Assembly: GCF_009905605.1 (NCBI RefSeq)
Contig: NZ_JAAAKZ010000029.1
Coordinates: 1-51,720 of the forward strand
DNA length: 51,720 nt
Direction: 5' to 3'
Source: Runella sp. CRIBMP
GTDB lineage: Bacteria; Bacteroidota; Bacteroidia; Cytophagales; Spirosomataceae
Every line of letters starts with the position of its first letter. Position 1 is the first letter of the stretch. The position numbers and the translations under genes are program-made. A model generated the notes under the pieces. That model was not told the DNA's origin. It did no database searches and saw only the letters and a program-made list of their open reading frames with translations. This document shows positions 43,104 to 51,720 of this stretch, one piece after another.

Positions 43104-44753
43104 TTACTTCAATTTTTTCCCTTCGATTTTTTGACCTCCTTGGTATAAAATTAATTTGTCGACCTGGCCGCTTTCGTTTTTAAAGAACTCTACTTGGGCA
43201 TCGACTACTTTAAGAAAAAACTTGGTTTCTGACTCGGCAAAGAGTTCATTTTTGCCCTGACCCGTTGCCTGCGCAAAGAGTTTTTGGCCTTCTTGGGTAA
43301 TGCTAAGAATAAAACCGGGTGCGAGTTGATAATCCCCCGTGTATTTAGCCAAAATCGTTTCGTCTACTTTTTGCTCCATGCGCGTGGGAATCGGTTTGTC
43401 GGTTTTGCTCCAAAGCATGGTCTGTGCTCCCCGTTGACTAGAAATGACCCCCGTAATCATCTGATTGACATCGCGTTGGAAATTGAGAAATGACAAAGAT
43501 GTTTCAAAAAAGAACTTGTCTTTTTCGTAAGGTTTTATGAGAGATTTGGGGCCTCCTGTGCGTTGAGAGTAGAGCTTCCCGTTTTCCAAAGAAATAATCC
43601 GTTGACCTGCTTCGGGGTTTTCATATACGCCTATGTAGCCTTTTAAGGTGTTTTCATCCAGCGCAATTTCTTTGAAATTATAGGGTTTTTCAATGGCCCA
43701 AGCGGCCAATTTGGCGGCAACATTATCGGGTGATTTGGCGGTAGAATTAGAGAAAACGGCCACAAACACATCTTCTTTGGGTAAATAAATCGAACTTGTT
43801 AAAAATCCATTGATACCTCCGCCGTGTTCGATGGTCGCACTTCCTTGAATATCCCCCAAAAACCATCCGTAGCCATAATTGGTCGGTTTGCCATTGGTAA
43901 GCTTATAGGGCGTAAATGCCTTCTCAAGCGTTTCTTTTCGCACCAACTGATAGGCGTGGACGGCTTGGTGCCATTTCCACAAATCTTCGACCGTTGATTG
44001 GATAGAGCCCGCTGCGTAGGGCAATGTCATGCTCATGGGAGAGGCATTCTGAATGCCATCTTTTCCGCGTTCATAACCCGCCGCCCGGTTGGGAATCAAC
44101 TTAGCGTCGTTTCCATAATAAGAATGGGTCATGCCCAGCGGCTTAAAAAATACCTGCTCAACGTAGTCGGGATAGGTTTTGCCCGATACTTTTTCGATGA
44201 TGTACCCGAGTAGAAAAAAGCCCGAGTTGTTGTAGTGCCACTGAGTGCCTGGCGCAAAATCCATGGGCTGGTTCTTGAAAAAATTGATGAGTTCTTCGGG
44301 TTTCATATCCTTCAGAATCACATCACCAAACTCCTTCATGTCGGTGTAACTCTTGATGCCAGAGGTGTGGGTCAACAGGTGCTCAACGGTTATTTTGTGA
44401 CCGTGGGTAGGATAATCGGGAATAAACTTAGTGATTTCATCCTCCAAACTCAGTTTTCCTTGCTCCATCAGTTGCAGAATAGCCACCGCTGTAAACTGTT
44501 TTGTAATGGAGCCGATGCGAAAAACCATCGCGGGTTGCATCGGTACGTTCAACTCTATATTTGCTTGTCCAAATGCTTTTTGGTAGATGATTTTGCCCTT
44601 TTGCGCCACCAGCACCGTTGCTCCTGATTCGGCGGGCTTAAATTGGTCGGTGAGTAGCTTGTCAAATTCTGAGGTAAGGTTTGTGCTTTGGGCAAAAACT
44701 ATCCCAGTGGTGAGGTACCAAATAGAAACAAAGAGGATTCTTAACGTCTTCAT
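43104..44753 (-). CDS. Class C beta-lactamase-type serine hydrolase
   Basis: 549 residues; signal peptide ending near GIVFAQ. Serine-hydrolase motifs of the AmpC/PBP4-like fold: Ser82-x-x-Lys85 (GSITKQ), Tyr174-x-Asn176 (HYNNSG), and His310-Gly-Gly (EHGGGI). A C-terminal extension of about 200 residues is beta-rich (GYIGVYENPEAG, YTGDYQLAPGF: two repeats of a DUF3471-like domain). Substrate unknown; esterase, D-aminopeptidase or peptidase activities occur in the family, and beta-lactam resistance should not be assumed. Confidence 0.9.
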   Translation of the reverse strand: MKTLRILFVSIWYLTTGIVFAQSTNLTSEFDKLLTDQFKPAESGATVLVAQKGKIIYQKAFGQANIELNVPMQPAMVFRIGSITKQFTAVAILQLMEQGKLSLEDEITKFIPDYPTHGHKITVEHLLTHTSGIKSYTDMKEFGDVILKDMKPEELINFFKNQPMDFAPGTQWHYNNSGFFLLGYIIEKVSGKTYPDYVEQVFFKPLGMTHSYYGNDAKLIPNRAAGYERGKDGIQNASPMSMTLPYAAGSIQSTVEDLWKWHQAVHAYQLVRKETLEKAFTPYKLTNGKPTNYGYGWFLGDIQGSATIEHGGGINGFLTSSIYLPKEDVFVAVFSNSTAKSPDNVAAKLAAWAIEKPYNFKEIALDENTLKGYIGVYENPEAGQRIISLENGKLYSQRTGGPKSLIKPYEKDKFFFETSLSFLNFQRDVNQMITGVISSQRGAQTMLWSKTDKPIPTRMEQKVDETILAKYTGDYQLAPGFILSITQEGQKLFAQATGQGKNELFAESETKFFLKVVDAQVEFFKNESGQVDKLILYQGGQKIEGKKLK

Positions 44754-44796
44754 GCAATGATTGTTGGTTGATGGTAAATGTAAATTGGCTGTACTT

Positions 44797-45591
44797 TTAT
44801 TTTTTTCGTATTAGGGTGTATTTAAGCGCTCCGAAATCGGCTAATCCACATTCGTTATTGGATTTGTCAAATTCAACACATTTGATTTGGTGAATAAGCA
44901 AGGTGTCTCCTCGAAATTTGAAGGCCATCCATTCTTTTTGGTCTTCGCTACTGCTCAAACTGACTTGGTCAATCTGCATTCCTGGCCCAATGTAGTCAAT
45001 GGCTGGTTGATAATAACGGTAGTTTTCCAAACCTGTTATTTCACCGTTGTTTTTAAATTCAACTTCTGTGCCGTCAGTCAAACTGTACTTGCCTTTAAAC
45101 AGGATTTCTTCCAGAATGAGCGGATTGTGTTTCTCGTTAGGCTTAGCATAAGGACTGATTTTTACGAAGGTCTTATTGCCGATTGCAATTTTGGAGGGCG
45201 AGATTATTTTGATGTCTTTCAGGGGGCGGGTTAGGCTGTCGACTACTACTTCGTAGAGTTGGTAGGCGTCGTCTTTTTTTAGGACCGTGATTTCTTCACT
45301 GCCCTCGTGAAAATTCCAGACCATCATGGTGGGTAGGAGGGTACTATCTGGTATAACCACAAAAACATCTTCGCTTCCTTCTTGCGATTTTTGGGGCGAT
45401 TGGTGCGTTTTGATGTCGTTAAAATAGGTTTCGCTCAACCAATACCCCGAAAAAGGAAGGGCAACAGAGGTTGTTTTGAAATCTGTGGCAGTGGTGGCGC
45501 CAGAGTCTCCTTGCTGTTCTGATTTTGAACAACTTGTAACTAATATTCCCAATATTCCCAAAACTAGGAGAAGAGAAAAGATTCGTTTCAT
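44797..45591 (-). CDS. Unrecognised lipoprotein
   Basis: 264 residues with a lipoprotein signal (LLLVLGILGILVTSC, lipobox Cys21) and polar mature part starting SKSEQQGDSG. The rest is beta-rich with FSGYWLSETYFNDIKTHQSP early, and KISPYAKPNEKHNPLILEEI and FKGKYSLTDGTEVEFKNNGE later. No family is recognised. It lies 43 bp upstream of the serine hydrolase gene and reads the same way, so the two may be co-transcribed. Confidence 0.72.
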   Translation of the reverse strand: MKRIFSLLLVLGILGILVTSCSKSEQQGDSGATTATDFKTTSVALPFSGYWLSETYFNDIKTHQSPQKSQEGSEDVFVVIPDSTLLPTMMVWNFHEGSEEITVLKKDDAYQLYEVVVDSLTRPLKDIKIISPSKIAIGNKTFVKISPYAKPNEKHNPLILEEILFKGKYSLTDGTEVEFKNNGEITGLENYRYYQPAIDYIGPGMQIDQVSLSSSEDQKEWMAFKFRGDTLLIHQIKCVEFDKSNNECGLADFGALKYTLIRKK

Positions 45592-45701
45592 GATTTGAAG
45601 TAAAGCAATGACAATGCATCAAACTTACTTCGGGTTTTTTATATATCCAATACAACCGTTGGGGACTTATTATTAGGTCCAATACGGAAGCAAAAAAAAT
45701 T

Positions 45702-45735
45702 AAGCACGCGAAAAACAAGGTCTTTCGCGTGGCTT
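45702..45735. other. Hairpin (AAGC-ACGCGAAA / TTTCGCGTGGCTT)
   Basis: Eight paired bases ACGCGAAA/TTTCGCGT extended by AAGC/GGCTT with one bulged base. No T run follows on either strand, so it may be an RNA processing or protein-binding site rather than a terminator. Confidence 0.45.
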
Positions 45736-45762
45736 ACTCACTTAATTTATCTAAAAATTTTT

Positions 45763-45784
45763 ACGCAAAAAGGGACTTTTGCGT
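45763..45784 (-). terminator. Probable terminator after the LytTR regulator
   Basis: ACGCAAAA (45763-45770) pairs with TTTTGCGT (45777-45784), six-base loop. On the minus strand it is followed by AAAAATTTTT, so termination is plausible though the U run is imperfect. The regulator gene stops at 46000. Confidence 0.45.
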
Positions 45785-45999
45785 GGCAATGTTTTTGTCT
45801 CAGTTGAATAGGAAAGACGCCGCAAACGGTCGTAGCGTAGGTTGAAAGGGCATTTTAATAAGGGTGTTAATAATGTGTGTTAGTGCTTCAAAAATGCAAA
45901 AGAATGCAATCGCCCCCAAATGAAAGTGCCTAAATGCCGACTTTGAGTAGCTAAATCGGGTATTTGTGGGGTTGAATAACGGAGTTATTCCAAACCGAA

Positions 46000-46776
46000 T
46001 TATTTTCCAAGCCATTCTTTAAAGCTGGTTACTCGGTCACCGCTCACAAAGATTTCCTGTCGTGGTGGGGGAACAACTTCGACTTTAAGTTTTCCCCCCG
46101 AATACGTATGTACGGTATGAATGGCAGATAGCGCAACCAGAAAAGACCGATTGAGTCGAAAGAAAAGATGCGGGTCGAGAAGTTGTACTAGTCGTTCGAG
46201 GCTATAATCTACGATGAGGCGAATACCATCGTGGGTGGTTAGCAACGTTGCTTTTTCTTCAAACGAAAAATAAGCGATGTCTTGGGTTTTTATGCTGCGA
46301 AGTTTCGAGCCTATTGTAACCATAAAACGGTCTTTGTAGGCTGGGGTTGTTGATTTTTTGAGAATTTGAAGCAGCGCTGATACATTGTTTTCAGTGGGTT
46401 GTAGGGGCTTGTTTTGCCACAATGTCTTGAATTTATCCAACGCAGCGGCCAACTCGTTGGGCTCGATGGGCTTAAGCAAATAATCAATGCTGTTGACCTT
46501 AAATGCTTGAAGCATATAGTCGTCGTAGGCGGTCGTAAAAATAACGGGTATGGTAAGTTGCAGTTCTTCAATGATTCGAAACCCTAAGTCATCTTCTAGG
46601 TGAATATCAAGAAACAGTAAATCGGGCCAATCATATTGGTTTTCTTTAAACCAATGCACCGTTTTGGTGACTGAAGGAAGTTGTGCTAATATTCTAATAC
46701 TAGGGTCGTAGCGGTTGAGTAACGTTTCTAGCCACTGCGCCGTTAATTTTTCATCTTCGATAATCAGGACATTCAT
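46000..46776 (-). CDS. LytTR-family response regulator
   Basis: 258 residues. Receiver domain with Asp57 as phosphoacceptor (LLFLDIHLEDD), acidic pair near the N-terminus (IIEDE) and conserved Lys in YLLKPIEP. Residues about 150-255 form a LytTR DNA-binding domain (DIAYFSFEEKATLLTTHDG, HLFFRLNRSFLVALSAI). It overlaps the sensor kinase gene by four bases, so the two are translated together. Confidence 0.92.
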   Translation of the reverse strand: MNVLIIEDEKLTAQWLETLLNRYDPSIRILAQLPSVTKTVHWFKENQYDWPDLLFLDIHLEDDLGFRIIEELQLTIPVIFTTAYDDYMLQAFKVNSIDYLLKPIEPNELAAALDKFKTLWQNKPLQPTENNVSALLQILKKSTTPAYKDRFMVTIGSKLRSIKTQDIAYFSFEEKATLLTTHDGIRLIVDYSLERLVQLLDPHLFFRLNRSFLVALSAIHTVHTYSGGKLKVEVVPPPRQEIFVSGDRVTSFKEWLGK

Positions 46777-47891
46777 GTCAGAAGCGGAATTTTAACCACA
46801 AAAACAGTCTTCTCATCGTCGACCAAAACGGGATAAGCTGTCAGCAGTTTGTAACGATTAATGATATTTTGTAGCCCTAAACCAGTGGATGTTTCCAGTT
46901 TAGGACGGAGCTGGATGGGATTGCTCACAATTAGATAATTCGATTCGATAAAAATAAAAACTTTGAGGGGAGCCTCGGCTGACATTTGGTTGTGCTTCAC
47001 GGCGTTTTCAATTAATAACTGCAACGTGAGTGGCGCTATGGAATAATGACTTGCGTCGTGTTCTGAGAGGTCGATGCTCACCCGTAGCTTATCGTCAAAA
47101 CGCGTATTTAGTAGAAAGATATAGGTTTTAAGAAAGTCTAGTTCTTTTTTCAAAATGATACGCTCGTGGTCGCTTTGTTCTAAAATATAACGATAGGCTT
47201 TTGATAGTCGACTGATAAATTGGATGGATAAAGCGGGGTCGGTTTCAATCAGCGACGTCAGGATACTGAAATTATTAAACAAAAAGTGTGGGCTTACCTG
47301 ATTTCTCAGAGCCGTAAATTTTGCCTGAGCATTTTCTTTTTCCAAACGTTCAGTTTCGATTTGGATTTCACTCAATTGGTAATAGGCTCTTCGGTTGGAG
47401 GCTAAGTAAAAAGCCGATAAAAGAGCCATGATAGTAAGGCCATTATTTGATTTCTTCTTTTGACTTCTCGTGTATTGAAGCGCCATTGTACTTTGAGAAG
47501 ATCTGTTTTGGGTAAGTCCAAATTGCGTTTCTAAGGCACTCTCGGCAGTGCTCCATAATGTTCGGAAGCCCGTATTATAGACAACAGCCATGGCGCAGGC
47601 AATGACAAACATCGCCAATTGGGCGGGAATTTTAAATTCCATCAAAAAGTCAGTACCAAACCACCCAAATAGTTGTTGCTGAATCCATTCTATAACGCTT
47701 ATCCAAACAAAGAAAAAGAGCACGATGACCGTAATTTCCATCACCCACAATGGAAGTCTTTGGGCCAGCGAAATCTCCTCGAAATCATAAATACTTATGT
47801 ACACCCGCAGCGGCATATAAATAATGGAGATACTTAATGCGAGTTGCCATTTTTGGCGAGTCGTAAGCCGGGCGGAGTGGGGGGTATTCAT
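46773..47891 (-). CDS. LytS/YehU-type sensor histidine kinase
   Basis: 372 residues with about three to four membrane helices (LALSISIIYMPLRVYISI, VIVLFFFVWISVIEWI, LAMFVIACAMAVVYNT, and a hydrophobic stretch near 152-163) and a coiled-coil link. Phosphoacceptor His202 lies in RNQVSPHFLFNNFSIL (PF06580); the ATP-binding domain has LLIENAVKHNQMS and TGLGLQNIINRYKLL. No extracellular sensor domain of size is present, so the signal is probably membrane-derived. It forms a two-component pair with the LytTR regulator and is divergent from the CotH protein gene. Confidence 0.92.
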   Translation of the reverse strand: MNTPHSARLTTRQKWQLALSISIIYMPLRVYISIYDFEEISLAQRLPLWVMEITVIVLFFFVWISVIEWIQQQLFGWFGTDFLMEFKIPAQLAMFVIACAMAVVYNTGFRTLWSTAESALETQFGLTQNRSSQSTMALQYTRSQKKKSNNGLTIMALLSAFYLASNRRAYYQLSEIQIETERLEKENAQAKFTALRNQVSPHFLFNNFSILTSLIETDPALSIQFISRLSKAYRYILEQSDHERIILKKELDFLKTYIFLLNTRFDDKLRVSIDLSEHDASHYSIAPLTLQLLIENAVKHNQMSAEAPLKVFIFIESNYLIVSNPIQLRPKLETSTGLGLQNIINRYKLLTAYPVLVDDEKTVFVVKIPLLT

Positions 47892-48577
47892 TGCCTATAA
47901 AAATAAATTATGAAGCCATGAATACCAAATCAATGCAGCTGAATACTGATTTTGAGTCAATGAATGCCCTGCATCAAGACCTGAGTGTTTTTTTAATGGT
48001 TGTGTGTATGACTAAATAGTAACTACTGGCACTTCTTTTCATTTGCTAAAAGAGGATGTATAAATGCTTAAAAATATCCTCATTATCAGAAGGCGCAGAT
48101 TTCTGTAAAATGGAATGAAAATGAGGCGTAATAGGTATGTCGAATTGAGAATTCAATTTTCAATGTAACTACTTTTAATCGGTCTTGAATCATTATCGAC
48201 CGTTTGATAACTTTTTAGTATATTTTGTAGGCATTTTTGGCTTTGTCTAATGATAAACGTATATCATTGTATTACACAAAAATAAACTGTAAGGTAGCCT
48301 TATACCTAGAGATTACACATAAAAAAACGTTTGGGGATATATTTAAACGGATAAAAAGTAATATCTGTAGCAATACATTATGTTGATTTTCCGAACGCTA
48401 TTTTATAGCCTTTTTGATTTGTAGTTTAGAGAATACTAAACCGTGAATAAGTATTGGTAGAAATCATTTGGGCAACCCAGAAGTGGGTTATAAGGTGTGA
48501 AGAAGAGCTAGTTTTCTACGCAATAGCTTTTGTTTTTAGCTTACATCAAATTTCACCCTACACCGTAATTAAACCCT
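47892..48577. other. Large divergent intergenic region
   Basis: About 690 AT-rich bases between the divergent sensor kinase and CotH-type genes. A TTTG-plus-TATATTTTG combination near 48203-48227 is promoter-like on the plus strand but does not match consensus exactly. A 65-residue ORF (48454-48651) overlaps the CotH gene start in another frame and has no coding character. No RNA gene was seen. Confidence 0.5.
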
Positions 48578-51500
48578 ATGAAAAAATTTATACTTCTTTC
48601 GATTTTTGTGTGCTATTCAGTTTTTTTGTCAGCACAAATCAAAATCAATGAATTGATGGCCTCCAATGCCAGCACCATCACTGATAATGCTGGCGCATAC
48701 TCAGACTGGCTGGAGTTGTACAATCCTACTGCATCTCCTATTGATTTGGCGGGGTATTACATTACCGACAATTTCTCCAATTTGATGAAATTTCGTTTTA
48801 CTATGACTAATGGTCAGGTGGTGGTGCCAGCCAACGGCTACTTAATCATCTGGGCTAGCGGTGAGGTGACACGGGGGGCAAAACACACGAGTTTTTCGCT
48901 TTCCGCGGATGGCGAGGCATTGGCTTTGGTTTTGCCCGATGGGTCAACCATTGTAGACAGCTTGTCGTTTGGGCCGCAGTGGAGGGATATATCTTACGGG
49001 AGAGAACCGAACGGCTCGGCTACTTTTAAGTATTTTTCACCAGCGTCGCCGGGTGCTGTAAATCTTACGGCGAATGCGTATACGGGTTTGGCCGCATCTC
49101 CCGTATTTTCGGCTGAAAGTGGTTTTTACCCAAGTGCTTTTTCATTGACTATCAGTAGCACAGAGCCAGGGAGTACCATCTATTATACCACCGATGGCTC
49201 TGATCCGAGCAGTGGAAATTTGGCAGGGACCAATTACACCTACAAGAATCAATACCCCGAACTGGTAGGCCAAACGGCTGGGCCTAGTTACACAAACACT
49301 TACCGGTCATATCAGTATAATGGTACCCCTATCAGTATCATAAACCGAAATTCACCAGTACTGCCCAATGTAGTCTCCAATATTTCGACTACGATAAAAT
49401 ACAGCTACACTCCGCCGCAGGCCGACTCGGTGTATAAAGGAACGACCGTACGTGCCAGAGTGTATGTGCCAGGGAAATTGCCGAGCGAGATTATCTCAAA
49501 AATTTACTTTTTTACACCTTCAGGATTACCAAAATACACTGTTCCAGTCATATCTATCCAAACCACCCCCAGTCGACTTTTTGATTACACAGACGGAATT
49601 TACGTTGCTGGAAAAGATTTTGTGGATTATAGGAATGGAACTAACATGTCGGGCACTGAAAAGAATTACAATCGCTCGACCGAAATTCCCGTCAATTTTG
49701 AAATATTGGATACCAACGGTGTAAAATTCAGCCAGAATGTAGGCCTACGTATACATGGCTCAGGTTCGAGAGATCTTGATAAAAAAAGCCTGCGATTTTA
49801 TGCCAGTGGCGCTTACGGTGCTCCTGAGTATAATTATCCCCTCGTTCCTACGCTTCCCTTTACCAATTTTAAGCGTTTTATGATGAAAACATCGGGAAAT
49901 GACTACGAAAGAACGTTGTTTAAGGATGCCTCTATATCGCAAATGGCCGAAGGTCTAAATTTTGAAAATCAGCAGTCACGTCCATCTGTGATGTTTATTA
50001 ATGGTGAATATTGGGGGATACATCACATTACAGAGCGCCTCGATGAATACCATTATGCCAATCATTTCAACATTGACGCTGATTCGATAGAGTATTATTC
50101 GGGTTTTAATGAAAACAACGTGCCCGAAATTGAGGATGACTCAGGACACTGGGGAGTTACACTCAATTTTATGAAAAACAATGCAATGTCTAATACCGCA
50201 AACTATAGTTATATAAAGGAACGTGTTGATATTGAGAGTTTTATTGATTATACGGTTATGGAGCTTTATGCTGCTAACTGGGATTGGCCCATTGGGAACA
50301 TTACTTATTGGAGATACAAAACACCTTACTCATCTACCAAACCGAAAGGAAAAGATGGTCGTTGGCGCTGGGCTTTGTACGACACCGATTTGAGTTTTGA
50401 AGAATACAATGAAAACTATTTTACCAAATTTGATAATCCCAATACTGCTGATTATCCTTATAAATACCTCATTGAAAATGCCGAGTTCAAAAACCAATTC
50501 ATTACCCGGTATGCTGATTTGATAAATACCCATTTTCAACCCAACCGCTTGCTGGAAATTATCAACGCCAAAAAAAACGTAATTGATGCAGAGATAAGAG
50601 GGAATATTACCCGTTGGCAGCGTCCTTCAACGTATGCGAATTGGGAGGGTTTTGTAAACCTGATGACAACGTTTGCCTCGCTGCGTCCTCCCATTGTTCG
50701 CGGACATATTCAGAGCCGTTTTAGCCTTAGTGGTCAGTACGACTTGACTGTCAATGTTTCCAACCCTGACCACGGCTATGTGCGGGTCAATACGATTGAT
50801 ATTTTGCCCACAACCGCGGGGGTGAGCGCCTCGCCTTACCCTTGGACGGGTAAATACTTTTATAAATCTGATAACTCTCTTCCAGTGGTGATACGGGCGC
50901 GGGCTAAACCGGGCTATAAGTTTAAACATTGGGTCTACAATGCTACAATATTGACCGACAGCGTGCAGACCATTACTGCTACTTCGGCCCGTAGCTATAC
51001 AGCAGTTTTTGAGTCAGCGATATTGTCAGACAATCCAGTCCCTACGGTCGCATTATTGGAAGCGTGCGGGTATAGCTTCACCGCGTGGGATTCTACCTCG
51101 GCGGCTGGTACTACTCCTGCCAACATGAAATTTGTGTATATGGCGGATGGCGACCCAGGGGTTAGTTCGGCTATTGCTGGTTATACCAATGGTGCCTATA
51201 ATTTGACAAGTTCTACCAGAATAAATGGACGTAATGCTCGAGGGTTTTCATTTATAAATACGGGTGGCGGGAATAATCCTGGGTACCCCGCTACTGGTAC
51301 AGGAGGACAGTTGGGAGGGGCTATTTTGGCTATAAATACGCAAAATAAGGATGAAGTAACTGTTAAGTGGAAGGGGCGGACCCGAGCGATAGGGACAAGA
51401 GAATACGCGATTCGCTTGCAGTATCGTATTGGCGACCAAGTGAATTTTACGGATTTATTGAATGAAAGCAATCAAGTAATAGAATACAATCGAGGAGTGG

Positions 51501-51720
51501 TGGGTGACAGTGCAGTATTTGAAGTGAAATTGCCCGTTTCGTTGCTAAATCAGCCTTATATTCAATTATTGTGGCGCTATTATCGCAAGGCAGGCACTAG
51601 CGGTAGCCGTGACGAATTGGGGGTAGATGACATTATTGTTGAAAGCAAACGGGTGTTGAGCGGAACAACTGCGGCGGGTGTGAGCACGGTGAATGATGGT
51701 GTATTGTTTTCGACGGCGAG
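48578..51720 (+). CDS. LTD / chitobiase-C / CotH-kinase surface protein, 3' end outside window
   Basis: At least 1047 residues with no stop to the window edge. A signal peptide (MKKFILLSIFVCYSVFLSAQ) precedes a lamin-tail (LTD) domain (IKINELMASNA, DWLELYNPTASPIDLAGYYI), a chitobiase/hexosaminidase C-terminal-type domain (PSAFSLTISSTEPGSTIYYT), then a CotH domain (GLRIHGSGSRD, EYHYANHFNIDADSIEY, NWDWPIGNITYWRYK) with the acidic pair Asp602/Asp604 in ALYDTDLSF. The frame ends in GVSTVNDGVLFSTA, which looks like the linker to a T9SS sorting domain just beyond the window. CotH proteins are atypical protein kinases; the role of the exported Bacteroidota forms is unknown. Confidence 0.88.
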   Translation, partial: MKKFILLSIFVCYSVFLSAQIKINELMASNASTITDNAGAYSDWLELYNPTASPIDLAGYYITDNFSNLMKFRFTMTNGQVVVPANGYLIIWASGEVTRGAKHTSFSLSADGEALALVLPDGSTIVDSLSFGPQWRDISYGREPNGSATFKYFSPASPGAVNLTANAYTGLAASPVFSAESGFYPSAFSLTISSTEPGSTIYYTTDGSDPSSGNLAGTNYTYKNQYPELVGQTAGPSYTNTYRSYQYNGTPISIINRNSPVLPNVVSNISTTIKYSYTPPQADSVYKGTTVRARVYVPGKLPSEIISKIYFFTPSGLPKYTVPVISIQTTPSRLFDYTDGIYVAGKDFVDYRNGTNMSGTEKNYNRSTEIPVNFEILDTNGVKFSQNVGLRIHGSGSRDLDKKSLRFYASGAYGAPEYNYPLVPTLPFTNFKRFMMKTSGNDYERTLFKDASISQMAEGLNFENQQSRPSVMFINGEYWGIHHITERLDEYHYANHFNIDADSIEYYSGFNENNVPEIEDDSGHWGVTLNFMKNNAMSNTANYSYIKERVDIESFIDYTVMELYAANWDWPIGNITYWRYKTPYSSTKPKGKDGRWRWALYDTDLSFEEYNENYFTKFDNPNTADYPYKYLIENAEFKNQFITRYADLINTHFQPNRLLEIINAKKNVIDAEIRGNITRWQRPSTYANWEGFVNLMTTFASLRPPIVRGHIQSRFSLSGQYDLTVNVSNPDHGYVRVNTIDILPTTAGVSASPYPWTGKYFYKSDNSLPVVIRARAKPGYKFKHWVYNATILTDSVQTITATSARSYTAVFESAILSDNPVPTVALLEACGYSFTAWDSTSAAGTTPANMKFVYMADGDPGVSSAIAGYTNGAYNLTSSTRINGRNARGFSFINTGGGNNPGYPATGTGGQLGGAILAINTQNKDEVTVKWKGRTRAIGTREYAIRLQYRIGDQVNFTDLLNESNQVIEYNRGVVGDSAVFEVKLPVSLLNQPYIQLLWRYYRKAGTSGSRDELGVDDIIVESKRVLSGTTAAGVSTVNDGVLFSTA

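Larger units (their letters stand above)
45592..45999. other. Intergenic region with two hairpins
   Basis: Holds the hairpins at 45702-45735 and 45763-45784 and otherwise AT-rich sequence including the upstream region of the lipoprotein gene at 45591. No ORF with coding character was found. Confidence 0.5.

Noticed and set aside
43104-44753. Beta-lactamase resistance gene
   Set aside because: The SxxK/YxN/HGG motifs define a broad serine hydrolase family, and the extra C-terminal repeats point away from a classical AmpC.
48454-48651. 65-residue plus-strand ORF before the CotH gene
   Set aside because: It overlaps the signal-peptide-bearing start of the CotH protein in another frame and has no recognisable coding pattern.
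1-51720. tRNA, rRNA, CRISPR arrays, replication origin
   Set aside because: No cloverleaf-like sequence, regular spacer arrays or DnaA-box clusters were noticed on either strand by eye; a covariance-model scan was not possible.

Overview
The window comes from a chromosome of a gliding-type Bacteroidota, most likely a Cytophagales member of the Runella/Spirosoma kind (inference). The evidence is a complete porP/sprF-gldK-gldL-gldM-gldN type IX secretion (T9SS) locus, a C25 PorU/PorU2-like sortase, large surface proteins of T9SS cargo type at both edges, many families largely confined to Bacteroidota (DUF4271, DUF5723, GSCFA, head-GIN/DUF2807, membrane-embedded AraC regulators), and start regions without Shine-Dalgarno sequences. 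No rRNA, tRNA, CRISPR array or intact insertion sequence was seen.

Layout. 1-5.6 kb: start of a large secreted SprB-repeat protein (-), a DUF456 membrane protein (-), carboxynorspermidine synthase (+), an unrecognised lipoprotein (-) and a PAS-like/LuxR regulator (+). 5.8-8.1 kb: an asparagine-synthetase-like protein that lacks the N-terminal catalytic Cys, overlapped at its 3' end by a 39-residue ORF whose leader matches the lasso-peptide pattern YxxPxLxxxGxxxxxT exactly, followed by a terminator. This is a lasso peptide cyclase/precursor pair that an ORF-length cutoff would miss. 8.2-14.1 kb: ABC exporter (-), C25 sortase-like protein (+), lipoprotein (-). 14.4-15.6 kb: a PqqD/B1-type recognition protein followed by an HPr-kinase-like protein, the other two parts expected of a kinase-containing lasso system. 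No B2 leader peptidase is visible. 15.6-26.4 kb: GSCFA protein, Rpn-type PD-(D/E)XK protein, DUF5723 protein, SUI1-like factor, small lipoprotein, head-GIN protein, AraC regulator, CrtW-type carotenoid ketolase, GT-C-like membrane protein, thiamine pyrophosphokinase, dipeptide epimerase and a membrane protein.

26.7-36 kb: sucD, DUF4271 protein, uroporphyrinogen-III synthase, then porP/sprF, gldK, gldL, gldM and gldN. A terminator lies between gldK and gldL, and GldN carries a tandem repeat. 36-45.6 kb: family 2 glycosyltransferase (-), radC, amino-acid permease, DinB-like protein, gluconate-2-dehydrogenase subunit 3-like plus GMC oxidoreductase pair, then a secreted protein, a class C serine hydrolase and a lipoprotein, all on the minus strand. 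46-51.7 kb: a LytTR response regulator/sensor kinase pair, divergent from a large LTD + chitobiase-C + CotH-kinase surface protein that runs off the window.

Working together: PorP-GldKLMN and the C25 sortase would export and anchor the edge proteins. The cyclase, precursor, PqqD protein and kinase form a candidate lasso-peptide pathway scattered over about 10 kb and interrupted by unrelated genes. This is the most interesting and least conventional part of the window.
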